From: Mycobacterium sp. AZCC_0083
GTDB taxonomy: Bacteria > Actinomycetota > Actinomycetes > Mycobacteriales > Mycobacteriaceae
Assembly (NCBI RefSeq): GCF_014202335.1
Contig: NZ_JACHGP010000025.1
Location: 1 to 64,000 of the forward strand
Direction of reading: 5' to 3'
DNA: 64,000 nt
Shown here in pieces: positions 16,689-25,131 of the stretch; within the stretch, counting starts at the first letter, position 1, and each line of letters starts with the position of its first letter. The translations under genes were made by a program, and so were the position numbers. The notes beneath the pieces were generated by a model that was given only the letters and a program-made list of their open reading frames with translations, made no database searches and was not told the DNA's origin.

Positions 16689-17578
16689 CGGGCGACGCGC
16701 TGGCAGGCCGCGCGGCCGTCGTCGTCGGCGGCTCGCGCGGCATCGGGCTTGCGGTGGCCGAACTGTTGGCCAGCCTCGGCGCCGGTGTCGTGGTCAACGG
16801 CCGCGATGGCACCGCCGTGTCGGAGGCCGTCGAACGAATCGGGGGCAGCGCAACGGGATTCGCGGGTTCACCCGCAGACCCGGCGACGGCCGACGCGCTG
16901 ATCGCGTCCTGCGTCGCCGAGTTCGGCGGCATCGACATTCTGATCAACTGCGCAGGCACCGCCGAGCCTGCCGGATCGTCGATCCTGAACGTCACCTCTG
17001 CGCAGTTCCGCGAGCTGCTCGACGCGCACCTCGGCACGGCGTTCGAGACGTGCCGGGCGGCCGCGCCGAAGCTGATCGAACGGGGCGGCGGCGCGATCGT
17101 CAACACCAGCTCGTTCGCGTTCCTCGGCGACTACGGCGGCACCGGATACCCGGCAGGAAAGGGTGGCGTCAACGGCCTGACGCTGGCGATCGCCGCCGAG
17201 CTGAAGGCGCAGGGCGTGCGGGCGAACGTGGTGTGCCCCGGCGCGAAGACGCGGCTGTCCACCGGTACGGACTACGAAGAGCACATCGGTGAGCTGAATC
17301 GCCGTGGTCTGCTCGACGACGTCAGCACTCAGGGCGCGCTCGATGCCGCGCCGCCCGAGTACGTCGCTCCCACGTACGCCTATCTCGTCAGTGACCTTGC
17401 CAAGGACGTCACTGGCCAGATCTTCATCGCCGCAGGCGGTTTCGTGGGCCGATTCGAGCGTGCGACGCCTGGCATCGTGGCCTACCGGGATCACCACGAC
17501 TCGCCGCCGTGGTCGATCGACGAGCTCGACGGGCTCGTCACGTCGAGGGCCGCGGCGCGGTCAAGTCGTAGATCGTGA
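16685..17578 (+). CDS. SDR oxidoreductase with a non-canonical (probably CTG) start
   Basis: This is an SDR of about 297 residues. The coenzyme motif VVVGGSRGIG is encoded at about 16718-16747, but the first ATG/GTG in frame is at 16754, inside helix 1. No ATG, GTG or TTG exists upstream before the frame stops making sense. The likeliest start is CTG at 16685, overlapping the preceding TGA as CTGA. Other SDR features are normal: INCAGTA, catalytic NTSS, YPAGK, and TGQIFIAAGG. It is last in the CYP51 operon. The 3' end overlaps the convergent glycosyltransferase by 41 bp. Confidence 0.85.
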   Translation: MTGDALAGRAAVVVGGSRGIGLAVAELLASLGAGVVVNGRDGTAVSEAVERIGGSATGFAGSPADPATADALIASCVAEFGGIDILINCAGTAEPAGSSILNVTSAQFRELLDAHLGTAFETCRAAAPKLIERGGGAIVNTSSFAFLGDYGGTGYPAGKGGVNGLTLAIAAELKAQGVRANVVCPGAKTRLSTGTDYEEHIGELNRRGLLDDVSTQGALDAAPPEYVAPTYAYLVSDLAKDVTGQIFIAAGGFVGRFERATPGIVAYRDHHDSPPWSIDELDGLVTSRAAARSSRRS

Positions 17579-19424
17579 CGCTGCCCATCACGATCGGCGC
17601 GAAGCGCATCTGAACCCACTGCTGAATCTTGCCGCTGTCGAGCAGATGCTGACCAAAGCGGTAGTCGGTGCGGTGGTCCCCCGTCATCGCGATGAAGTAG
17701 TGGATGGCGTGTGCCGCGACCAATTGCTCGAACCGCTTTCGCGTCGGTGACGGGTCGGATCCGTTGAAGCCGCCGAGTGACATGACCGGTTTCTCGGTCG
17801 CCAGTTGGTAACCCGCAGCGCACGTCGAGCCCACCGTCGCCGCGACCCAGGTGAAACGATCGGCATCCACCTCGAGGCGGGCGACCACTTCGGCGGGCGG
17901 CGTGCCCGCCGTCAGCAGACTGCACCCTCCCGCGACGATCGGCGGCGCACCGGACTCGGCCCGCTTGAGGGCCGCAGTTGCCGAGTGGGCGGCGGCCAAG
18001 ATCGACGGCGGGCCAGCCGCAGGCATTGCCCCGGACGCACCGAGGGACACCGTGGTCACCGCATATGCCAGCGGACCCGCCAGGCCCAACACGATGAGCG
18101 CCGCCCACACGACGGCGTGGACGCCGCGCCGCCGCGTCCATGCCGCGTCCACCCGCATCAGCCACACCAGAAGCACGACGGCAGCAGCGATCAGCACCCA
18201 CCGCAGCCACGGCTGGTAGTGCGGAACATGGTGCAACACGGCGTATCCCGTCGCCGCCGTCGCGGCTCCTGCCGCAGCAAGGGTCGCCTGCGCCCACACC
18301 TGCACGCGGCGCTCCCAGCACACCGCGACACCGATCCCCACCAGCGCCGCGACAGGTGGGCCGAGAATCACCGTGTAGTAGGCGTGGAAGATCCCGGCCA
18401 TGAAGCTCAGCACCCCGGCGGCGGCGATCAGCCACAACCCCCACGCCAGCACCGACGCCCGCTCGGCATCGCGGCGCGGTGCGCGCCACCGCCATACCAG
18501 CAACACCACGAGGAACACCGTCGCGGCGGGCAGCAGCCACGCGATCTGCCCGATCTGCCCCTCCTGGAACAGCCTGCCGAAGCCCGGTCCTTCGGGGCCA
18601 TGCGCCAGCGGCGCGGAGGTGTCCAGCGGCACGCCGACGGCGCCGACCTCGTGGCCGTTGAGTCGACCGAATCCGTTGTAGCCGAACGTCAATTCCAGTT
18701 CCGAGTTGTGTTGCGAGCCACCGATCCACGGCCGGTCATCGGCGGGCCACAGCTGCACCAGCGCCACCCACCAGCCGCTCGCCGCGACCGCGACCGCGAT
18801 GGCGAGCGCGACCTGCCACAGCCGACGCAGCAAGGACGGCGGACCCGCGACCAGATACGGGATGAACAACGCAGGCAGCATCAGCACGACCACCAGTTGC
18901 TTGGTCAAATAGCCGCAGCCGACCAACACGCCGCACAGCACCAGCCAGCGCGTGCGTCCGTCGTCGACGGCCCGCAGCGCCGCCCACAGCGCGGCCACCA
19001 GTAGCAGCACCAACAGCGCGTCGGGATTGTTGTGCCGGAAGATCGCGACGACCACCGGCGTGAGGGCGAACACCAGACCTGCGATCAGAGCGGCCATGTC
19101 GCCGAACCTGCGGCGCACGGTATCCCACACCAGCGCCACGGTCGCCACGCCGGCAAGCGCCTGCGGCACCAGGATGCTCCACGGGTTGAGGCCGAACACC
19201 CGCACCGACAACGCCATGGGCCACAGCGACATCGGTGGCTTGTCCACCGTGATGGAGTTCGCCGCGTCCGACGATCCGAACAGGAATGCCTTCCACGATT
19301 GCGAACCCGCCTGAGCGGCAGCCGAATAGAACGCGTTGGCCCAGCCCTGCGCACCGAGGTCCCACATATACAACACCGCGCTGCCAATCAGCAGCGCGGT
19401 GAGCGACCAGCGACTCCGACTCAC
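17538..19424 (-). CDS. Polytopic glycosyltransferase, GT39/YkcB-like (polyprenyl-phosphate-sugar dependent)
   Basis: This 628-residue membrane protein has about 11-12 hydrophobic helices in the first ~480 residues and a soluble C-terminal domain (GCSLLTAG..., FTWVAATVGS..., IHYFIAMTGDHRTDY). The first extracellular loop (ANAFYSAAAQAGSQSWK, SITVDKPPMSLWP) matches the YkcB branch of PF13231 transferases that move a sugar from a polyprenyl phosphate to an extracytoplasmic acceptor. The GTG start overlaps the preceding GT2-GtrA stop by 4 bp (GTGA). The pair is therefore a coupled YkcC-YkcB system. Acceptor and sugar unknown. Confidence 0.92.
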   Translation of the reverse strand: MSRSRWSLTALLIGSAVLYMWDLGAQGWANAFYSAAAQAGSQSWKAFLFGSSDAANSITVDKPPMSLWPMALSVRVFGLNPWSILVPQALAGVATVALVWDTVRRRFGDMAALIAGLVFALTPVVVAIFRHNNPDALLVLLLVAALWAALRAVDDGRTRWLVLCGVLVGCGYLTKQLVVVLMLPALFIPYLVAGPPSLLRRLWQVALAIAVAVAASGWWVALVQLWPADDRPWIGGSQHNSELELTFGYNGFGRLNGHEVGAVGVPLDTSAPLAHGPEGPGFGRLFQEGQIGQIAWLLPAATVFLVVLLVWRWRAPRRDAERASVLAWGLWLIAAAGVLSFMAGIFHAYYTVILGPPVAALVGIGVAVCWERRVQVWAQATLAAAGAATAATGYAVLHHVPHYQPWLRWVLIAAAVVLLVWLMRVDAAWTRRRGVHAVVWAALIVLGLAGPLAYAVTTVSLGASGAMPAAGPPSILAAAHSATAALKRAESGAPPIVAGGCSLLTAGTPPAEVVARLEVDADRFTWVAATVGSTCAAGYQLATEKPVMSLGGFNGSDPSPTRKRFEQLVAAHAIHYFIAMTGDHRTDYRFGQHLLDSGKIQQWVQMRFAPIVMGSVTIYDLTAPRPST

Positions 19425-20659
19425 ATGCGGTGTACTCCGAACACCCGCCGCAACGCGACGAACCGGACCAGGGTGGCGACCAGGTTGGCGACGACCAGGA
19501 TCGACAATTCCACGACCTTGCCGACCGTGGGGTCGAAACGGTGCAGCACGTACAGCGACCCGCTGGTGATGGCCAGGCCGAACGCGAACACGGCGAGACC
19601 GTGCATCTGATGGCGCGCGACACCACCGCGGCCGCGGATGCCGAACGTGAACGCCCGGTTGGCTGCGGTGTTGGCGATGGCCGTGATCAGCAACGCCGTC
19701 AGGTTTGCCGCTTGCGCACCCATCGTCGAGTGCAGCATCAGGTACAGCAGCGCGTAGGCCAACGTGCTTGCGATGCCGACGATGCCGAACCGCAACAACT
19801 GTCCGACCATGCCGTGGGGTACTCCGGGGATCAACGGTTCGCGGCCGAGGCTCACCTGCAGCTCGCGCACGGGCAGCGCCCCGGTGGCAAGGGCCCTGCC
19901 GACCCGCCAGCATCCCTTGAGGTCGTTGATCGCGGTGTGCAGAACGTCAACGCGGGAGTCGGGGTCGTCGACCCAGTCGACGGGCACCTCGTGGATCCGC
20001 AGTCCGGCTCGCTCGGCGATGACCAGGAGTTCGGTGTCGAAGAACCATCCGGTGTCGGCGACCAACGGCAGCAACTGGTGCGCTACGTCGGCGCGGACCG
20101 CCTTGAACCCGCACTGCGCGTCCGAGAACCGCGCACCGAGTGCGCCGCGCAGGATCAAGTTGTAACTGCGCGAGATGAATTCGCGCTTGGGGCCGCGGAC
20201 CACGCGCGACGACGCCGACAGCCGCGACCCGATCGCCACGTCGGAGTGCCCCGAGATCAAGGGTGCCACCAACGGCATCAGCGCGGTCAAGTCGGTGGAC
20301 ATGTCGACGTCCATGTACGCCACGACGGTCGCCGTCGACGACATCCACGCCTCTTGCAATGCGCCGCCGCGCCCCTTGGCGTCGAGGTGGATCACGTCGA
20401 CGTCGGGCAGTTCGCGCGCGAGCTGTCGCGCCACCGCGAGGGTGCCGTCGGTGCTGGCGTTGTCGGCCACCGTGATCCGGGCTGGATAGGGCACCTCGGT
20501 GGCCAGGAAGTGGTGCAGACGCCGGACGCTGGCCGGCAGGTCGCGTTCCTCGTCGAACACCGGGATGACGATGTCCAGGACGTAGTCGCGGGCCGCGGCG
20601 CGCTTCGCCGCTGGGCGCGCATCCATCTCGGCCGCACTGGGCCCTGCCAGGTCGGTCAT
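19421..20659 (-). CDS. GT2 glycosyltransferase fused to a GtrA membrane domain (YkcC-like)
   Basis: This is a 412-residue fusion. Residues ~25-265 form a GT2 domain like dolichol-phosphate mannose synthase (DIVIPVFDEERDLP, VADNASTDGT, metal-binding DVDMSTDL, DAQCGFKA). Residues ~285-405 form a GtrA domain with four hydrophobic helices (LLRFGIVGIASTLAYALLY...). The protein probably makes a polyprenyl-phosphate sugar and flips or presents it for the downstream GT39 enzyme. I start at MTDLAGPS; the frame remains open 10 codons upstream. It faces the HIT gene divergently with an 89-bp gap. Confidence 0.93.
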   Translation of the reverse strand: MTDLAGPSAAEMDARPAAKRAAARDYVLDIVIPVFDEERDLPASVRRLHHFLATEVPYPARITVADNASTDGTLAVARQLARELPDVDVIHLDAKGRGGALQEAWMSSTATVVAYMDVDMSTDLTALMPLVAPLISGHSDVAIGSRLSASSRVVRGPKREFISRSYNLILRGALGARFSDAQCGFKAVRADVAHQLLPLVADTGWFFDTELLVIAERAGLRIHEVPVDWVDDPDSRVDVLHTAINDLKGCWRVGRALATGALPVRELQVSLGREPLIPGVPHGMVGQLLRFGIVGIASTLAYALLYLMLHSTMGAQAANLTALLITAIANTAANRAFTFGIRGRGGVARHQMHGLAVFAFGLAITSGSLYVLHRFDPTVGKVVELSILVVANLVATLVRFVALRRVFGVHRM

Positions 20660-20748
20660 GGCGTCAACCGTCGCCGAGCAAGCTGCCACCGATCTGACCC
20701 CTGGCTGGGAACTTACTGGCAGCGCCGCCCGGATGGCATGCTCGAGGC

Positions 20749-21153
20749 ATGCCGTCCGTCTTCACCATGATCATCAACGGGGACCTGCCGGGCCGATTCG
20801 TCTACGAGGACGACGACGTGGTCGCGTTCCTCACCATCGAGCCGATGACGCACGGCCACACGCTAGTGGTGCCGCGCGCCGAGATCGACAACTGGCAGGA
20901 CGTCGACTCGGCGGCTTTCGGTCACGTGATGGCGGTGTCGCAGAAGATCGGCAAGGCGGTCTGCAAGGCGTTCGGCGCCGAGCGTTCCGGGCTGATCATC
21001 GCCGGGCTCGAGGTGCCGCACCTGCACGTCCACGTCTTCCCGGCCTACAACCTGACCGACTTCGGCTTCGCGAACGTCGATCGCAACCCGACGCCCGAGT
21101 CCCTCGACGAGGCGCAGGCCAAGATCAAGGCGGCCCTCGCCGAACTGGGCTAG
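20749..21153 (+). CDS. HIT-family nucleotide hydrolase/transferase
   Basis: The protein has 134 residues. The histidine triad is HLHVHVF (pattern H-x-H-x-H-x-x), whose central His forms the nucleotidyl intermediate. The N-terminal SVFTMIINGDLPGRFVYEDD and MTHGHTLVVPR are typical of the Hint/PKCI branch. It corresponds to Rv0759c next to phoR. It ends 4 bp inside the convergent phoR stop. Likely substrates are adenosine phosphoramidates or dinucleotides. Confidence 0.94.
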   Translation: MPSVFTMIINGDLPGRFVYEDDDVVAFLTIEPMTHGHTLVVPRAEIDNWQDVDSAAFGHVMAVSQKIGKAVCKAFGAERSGLIIAGLEVPHLHVHVFPAYNLTDFGFANVDRNPTPESLDEAQAKIKAALAELG

Positions 21154-22583
21154 CCGACCGAAACCGCCACGTCGGCGATGCGCGGCATCTTGACGGTGAA
21201 CCTGCAGCCCTTCCCCGGCGCGGTGGTGACGCTGACCGTGCCGCCGTGTGCGTACACCAGCGAGTCCACGATCGACAGCCCGAGACCGGTTCCACCGCTG
21301 GACCGTGCCCGCGACGAGTCGGTGCGATAGAACCGCTCGAACACCCGGCGGGCGTCCTCACCGGTCATTCCTGGCCCCTCATCGCAGACCTCGAGCACCG
21401 CGTTGTCGACGTCGGTGCCGACGCGCACCGAGATGCCCGCCGACTCCGGCGTGTGTTGCAACGCGTTGGAGACCAGGTTGCTCAGCACCTGCCGAAGCCT
21501 GGCCTCGTCGCCGAGCACCTCAGGGGTGCCCGGCCCGTCGAACACCTCCATGTTGATGTCGCGCGCAGGCGCCACCGACCTGGCGTCGTGCACGGCGTCG
21601 CTGGCCAGTGCCAACAAGTCGACGCGGTTGCGCTCCAGTGGGCGCTGCGCGTCGAGGCGCGCCAACAGCAGCAGGTCCTCGACGAGCAGACCCATCCGCC
21701 ACGACTCGCTTTCGATGCGGTTCATCAACAACTCGACGTCGCGCGCCGCCCCTTGGCGGTACAGCTCGGCAAAACCGCGGATGGTGGTCAACGGTGTACG
21801 CAGTTCGTGGCTGGCGTCGGTGATGAAGCGGCGCATCCGGTCCTCGGAGGTTCGCGCCTGCTCGGCCGACTCCTCCGACGACGCAACGGCACGTTGGATC
21901 TGGGCGAGCATTCCGTTGAGCGCCAACGACAATCGGCCCACCTCGGTGCGCGGATCGCGTTGCGGGATGCGGCGGTCGAGCTCACCTGCCGCGATCGCGG
22001 CGGCGGTCTGCTCCACTTCGACGAGCGGCCTCAGGCTGCGGTGCACGACGGCGTATCCGGCGATGCCCAACACCAACAGCACCGCCGCACCGAGCCCGAC
22101 TTGCGACCAGGTCAGCGCGCGCACCGTCGACGACACGTCGGACAGGTCGATCGCCACGGTGGTGAGCTCGCCCCGCAGGCCGCGCACCGTCATCGCCCGC
22201 CACTGCACGTCGGAGTGGTCGATCGAGCCGACGGTCACCGGGACCGGGCCGACGTCGTTGTCGTCGGGCAACGCCGGTTCGGCCTTGCGGTCGTTGACCG
22301 CCATCCACACGCGACCGTCGGGGTCGATGCCACGCACGTAGAAGTTCGAGGGTGGGCGGGCCGGATTGGGGCCTTCGACGGGGGCGCTCGGCGTCCGTCG
22401 CGGGGCCTGCGCCCAGCCCCGGGACGCGTCAAGCAGCGTCTGGTCCACCCGGCTGATCAGGCTGTGCCGGATGATCGAGGTGACGGCGATACCCGATGCG
22501 AGCAACCCGCACGCCACCAGAAGCAGGGTGGCGGCTACCAGCCCGACCCGAAGGGGTACGCCGCGTCCGCCCAGTGCTGCCAT
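21150..22583 (-). CDS. phoR: Sensor histidine kinase PhoR
   Basis: This 477-residue HK has TM1 about residues 14-37, an extracytoplasmic sensor of ~115 residues, TM2 about 161-181 and a HAMP domain about 182-235. The dimerisation/phosphoacceptor box is DASHELRTPLTTIRGF with His259. N, G1 and G2 boxes follow (NLVSNALQHT, DEGPGM, GGTGLGLSIV). It is highly similar to M. tuberculosis PhoR (Rv0758) throughout the catalytic half; the sensor loop diverges more. It lies 20 bp downstream of phoP in the same operon. PhoR phosphorylates PhoP in response to acidic pH and related cues. Confidence 0.97.
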   Translation of the reverse strand: MAALGGRGVPLRVGLVAATLLLVACGLLASGIAVTSIIRHSLISRVDQTLLDASRGWAQAPRRTPSAPVEGPNPARPPSNFYVRGIDPDGRVWMAVNDRKAEPALPDDNDVGPVPVTVGSIDHSDVQWRAMTVRGLRGELTTVAIDLSDVSSTVRALTWSQVGLGAAVLLVLGIAGYAVVHRSLRPLVEVEQTAAAIAAGELDRRIPQRDPRTEVGRLSLALNGMLAQIQRAVASSEESAEQARTSEDRMRRFITDASHELRTPLTTIRGFAELYRQGAARDVELLMNRIESESWRMGLLVEDLLLLARLDAQRPLERNRVDLLALASDAVHDARSVAPARDINMEVFDGPGTPEVLGDEARLRQVLSNLVSNALQHTPESAGISVRVGTDVDNAVLEVCDEGPGMTGEDARRVFERFYRTDSSRARSSGGTGLGLSIVDSLVYAHGGTVSVTTAPGKGCRFTVKMPRIADVAVSVG

Positions 22584-22603
22584 CCCTCCATTGTTGGCGA
22601 AAA

Positions 22604-23341
22604 CTAGCGCGGTTCGCGCAGAACGTACCCAACTCCGCGCAACGTGTGCAGCAGACGCTTCTCACCTGTGTCGATCTTGCGCCGCAGGTAGGACACGTAG
22701 GACTCGACGACGTTCACGTCGCCGCCGAAGTCGTAGCGCCAGACGTGGTCGAGGATCTTCGGCTTGGACAGCACCGTGCCCGCGTTGATGATGAAGTACC
22801 GCAGCAGGGTGAACTCGGTGGGCGACAGCGAAACGGGCTCGCCTGCCTTCCACACCTCGTGGGTGTCCTCGTCGAGTTCGATGTCGGCGAACGCCAACTT
22901 CGCCGTGCGGGGCTCTTCGACGCCGCGGCCGGACCGCCGCAGGATGACCCGCAGCCGGGCCACTACCTCTTCGAGGCTGAATGGCTTGGTGACGTAGTCG
23001 TCGCCGCCGAGGGTCAACCCGGCGATCTTGTCCTGCAGGGTGTCGCGCGCGGTCAGGAACAGGGCCGGCGAGTCGATGCCGTCGGCGCGCAGGCGGCGCA
23101 GCACCCCGAAACCGTCCATGCCGGGCATCATCACGTCGAGGATGACGGCGTCGGGACGAATCTCGCGCGCCTTGTCCAGCGCAGCGGGACCGCTGGACGC
23201 GGTGTGCACCTCGAAGCCCTGGAACTTCAGGCTCACCGAGAGCAGTTCCACGATGTTGGTTTCATCGTCGACGACGAGGACACGCGCTTCGGGGGTGGAC
23301 TCGGGGATAGCAGCAGCCATGGCCATGGAACTAGAGTCCAC
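22604..23341 (-). CDS. phoP: Response regulator PhoP (OmpR family)
   Basis: The protein has 245 residues. The receiver domain has acidic pocket VVDDE, phosphoacceptor Asp69 in VILDVMMPGMDG, Thr in LFLTARD and Lys in VTKPFSLEE. The C-terminal winged helix ends HTLRGVGYVLREPR, nearly identical to M. tuberculosis PhoP. The first ~18 residues vary, as usual. The promoter contains a PhoP-type direct repeat 30 bp before the start, indicating autoregulation. PhoP controls lipid, ESX and acid-response genes in mycobacteria. Confidence 0.98.
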   Translation of the reverse strand: MDSSSMAMAAAIPESTPEARVLVVDDETNIVELLSVSLKFQGFEVHTASSGPAALDKAREIRPDAVILDVMMPGMDGFGVLRRLRADGIDSPALFLTARDTLQDKIAGLTLGGDDYVTKPFSLEEVVARLRVILRRSGRGVEEPRTAKLAFADIELDEDTHEVWKAGEPVSLSPTEFTLLRYFIINAGTVLSKPKILDHVWRYDFGGDVNVVESYVSYLRRKIDTGEKRLLHTLRGVGYVLREPR

Positions 23342-23370
23342 CCATTTGCTTGCATTAGAACTGCACGAGC

Positions 23371-23388
23371 GCTGTGAGCTTCCTGTGA
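23371..23388 (-). promoter_or_regulatory. PhoP box (direct repeat) in the phoP promoter
   Basis: On the coding strand of phoP the sequence reads TCACAGG-N4-TCACAGC, one base from the established mycobacterial PhoP site TCACAGC-N4-TCACAGC. It lies 30-47 bp upstream of the phoP start. A third TCACAGC half-site in the same orientation lies at 23425-23431. This is strong evidence for direct autoregulation. Confidence 0.8.
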
Positions 23389-23452
23389 GTTGGTTTCGGG
23401 GGCGTTAAGCCACGGGGCGGGCCAGCTGTGACCGCCGTCATAGACTGACGGG

Positions 23453-24181
23453 ATGAATCTTGGCAAAACACTGGTCGACCTGGCCCTCGGCCCCGCGCGC
23501 CTCTGGTTGGCCGCCGCCGATGCCGGATTGTCCGTGGCCACGGGTGCGCTGGGAATGGCGAGGTCCTCGCTGGGAGATACCAGTGGAGGGCAAGGATCGA
23601 CGGCGGTAGCGCACATGCTCGGCATCGACGACGCCATCGTGCGGGCCAACCGCATCGCCCGCCTGATCGACGAGGACCAGCCACTCGGCCGGGCGCTGGC
23701 CCCGGACGGCCCGCTGGACCGGCTGCTTCGTCCAGGCGGGGTCGTCGACAAGGTGACGGCACCCGGCGGCGCCCTCGATCGGCTGACCAAGGAGGACGGC
23801 GGGCTGATGCGCGCCATCGAGCCTGGAGGCCTTGTCGATCAACTGCTCGACGAGGAAGGGCTGGTCGAGCGGTTGCTCGCCGAGGACGGCCTGGCCGACC
23901 GTCTTCTGGCCGAAGGTGGGTTGATCGAGAAGCTCACCGCACAGAATGGACCGCTGGAGCAGTTGGCCGACGTCGCCGACACGCTGAACCGCCTGACACC
24001 TGGGCTGGAGGCGCTGACGCCGACGATCGACGCGTTGTACGACGCCGTCAGCACCCTCAGCGCGGTGGTCAATCCGCTGAGCAACATCGCCGATCGGTTC
24101 CCGTTCCCCGGTCGCAGGCCCGGCCGCCGCCCGTCCGCACGGCCGGTGTCCTCACAGCGGGTCATCGAGCACGAGGACTGA
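23453..24181 (+). CDS. Decapeptide-repeat protein of unknown function (Rv0756c position)
   Basis: This 242-residue protein has no signal peptide. Residues ~75-175 consist of about ten tandem 10-residue units of the form xxGxLxRLLx, for example EEGLVERLLA, EDGLADRLLA, EGGLIEKLTA. The regular Gly plus hydrophobic spacing suggests a solenoid or amphipathic helical repeat. The C-terminus is Pro/Arg-rich (FPFPGRRPGRRPSARP). It is divergent from phoP with a 111-bp shared promoter containing PhoP half-sites, so PhoP control is possible. It corresponds in position to Rv0756c, which has no known function as far as I recall. Confidence 0.88.
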   Translation: MNLGKTLVDLALGPARLWLAAADAGLSVATGALGMARSSLGDTSGGQGSTAVAHMLGIDDAIVRANRIARLIDEDQPLGRALAPDGPLDRLLRPGGVVDKVTAPGGALDRLTKEDGGLMRAIEPGGLVDQLLDEEGLVERLLAEDGLADRLLAEGGLIEKLTAQNGPLEQLADVADTLNRLTPGLEALTPTIDALYDAVSTLSAVVNPLSNIADRFPFPGRRPGRRPSARPVSSQRVIEHED

Positions 24182-24209
24182 GCCGATACGATGAGGCCGG
24201 TTTCGGCCC

Positions 24210-24284
24210 GCCCCCTTAGCTCAGTGGTAGAGCGTCCGTCTTGTAAACGGAAGGCCATCGGTTCAATCCCGATAGGGGGCTCCA
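24210..24284 (+). tRNA. tRNA-Thr (anticodon TGT), CCA encoded
   Basis: The acceptor stem is GCCCCCT/AGGGGGC. The D-loop TAGCTCAGTGG is normal, and the anticodon stem TCCGT/ACGGA holds loop CTTGTAA with anticodon TGT at 24242-24244 (reads ACA). The T-arm GGTTCAATCCC is normal, discriminator T is followed by an encoded CCA. It lies 29 bp after the repeat-protein gene, preceded by a small GGCCG-N4-CGGCC hairpin. Confidence 0.97.
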
Positions 24285-24327
24285 CTCGGCAACGACTGAT
24301 GTCGGTAGCCGGTCGTAACTTCGGAGC

Positions 24328-24732
24328 ATGAGGCAATGTCGCGGCTGCGGTTCAGCAATGTCGAAGCGCAGCCAGAAGATCTACTGCAGTAACGCTTGTC
24401 AGGCCTCGATGCGGCGAGACACCAGTACCAAGCGCTGGCTCGAATCGGGCACGGCGCGGATCGATAGCCACCAAGGTCACTACATCCGTGAGTATCTCGC
24501 CGACGCTCAGTTGGGCTGCTGCGCGATCTGCGGCGGAGCGAACGCGTGGCTGAGCCTGCCCCTCGCATTCGTGTTGGACCACATCGACGGCGACCCGATG
24601 AACAATGGACGGGAAAACTTGCGGCTGATCTGTCCGAACTGTGACTCGCAGCTGCCGACGTACAAGAGTCGGAACCGTGGCAACGGGCGCCACTACCGCC
24701 GACAGCGATACGCCGACGGTCAGTCGTACTGA
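24328..24732 (+). CDS. HNH endonuclease with N-terminal zinc finger
   Basis: This 134-residue protein has an N-terminal treble-clef-like finger CRGCGSAMSKRSQKIYCSNAC, then the HNH core. A zinc knuckle pairs CAIC with CPNC, and the catalytic segment is LDHIDGDPMNNGRENLRL. The Arg/Lys-rich tail would contact DNA. Such small HNH proteins occur in mycobacteriophages and next to tRNA genes. Lying 43 bp after tRNA-Thr, and followed directly by a duplicated element, it may mark an old integration or homing event. No phage structural genes are present. Confidence 0.85.
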   Translation: MRQCRGCGSAMSKRSQKIYCSNACQASMRRDTSTKRWLESGTARIDSHQGHYIREYLADAQLGCCAICGGANAWLSLPLAFVLDHIDGDPMNNGRENLRLICPNCDSQLPTYKSRNRGNGRHYRRQRYADGQSY

Positions 24733-24735
24733 CAG

Positions 24736-24830
24736 CCTTCTTCGTCCTGACGACGTGGGTGTCGAATCGACCGCATGCCGGCTCGTCCGCCCTGGCATGC
24801 GCCGGGGTCTTGCCCGTCGTCGCCGATGTG
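24736..24830 (+). repeat. Direct repeat element, copy A
   Basis: This ~95-bp element shares three long identical blocks, in the same order and spacing, with a segment 1.8 kb downstream. The blocks are CGTCCTGACGACGTGGG, GGCTCGTCCGCC and a 23-bp block beginning GGGTCTTGCCCG. An outer stem (CATGCCGGC with GCCGATG, imperfect) and an inner hairpin (GGG-TCTTG-CCC) are conserved between copies. It begins 4 bp after the HNH stop codon. Function unknown. Confidence 0.7.
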
Positions 24831-24918
24831 TCGACGCACCGGCGATCAGCGCACATTGTGATCCGAAACACCTTGTCAGCCAACGGACCTCACCCACGGT
24901 GTGGCGCTCAGCATTGCA

Positions 24919-24970
24919 GCTAGCCACCATGCGGGAGTGCCGATTCTCCTGAAGCGGTTTGGTGGCTAGC
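24919..24970. repeat. Large inverted repeat in the gap before the small secreted protein
   Basis: Perfect 10-bp arms GCTAGCCACC and GGTGGCTAGC are separated by 32 nt, and the loop contains a second small stem (GGAG/CTCC). There is no T-run. It lies in the 399-bp gap between HNH and the 70-residue ORF; the rest of the gap holds repeat copy A and the promoter region of that ORF. It could be a structured leader RNA or a recombination remnant. Confidence 0.5.
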
Positions 24971-25131
24971 GCCGACGACAACGGTGCCCGCGTCCAGCAG
25001 TCTTGAGATACATAGCGAGGACGAAAAGCCTTTGGAGCCACGCGTGTATCCGTAGACGCGAGCATGCCTGCGGAAACCCGATTTTCGACCGACTTCGCTG
25101 TAAGCGATGTCATCCAAACAAGGAGAAAGAA

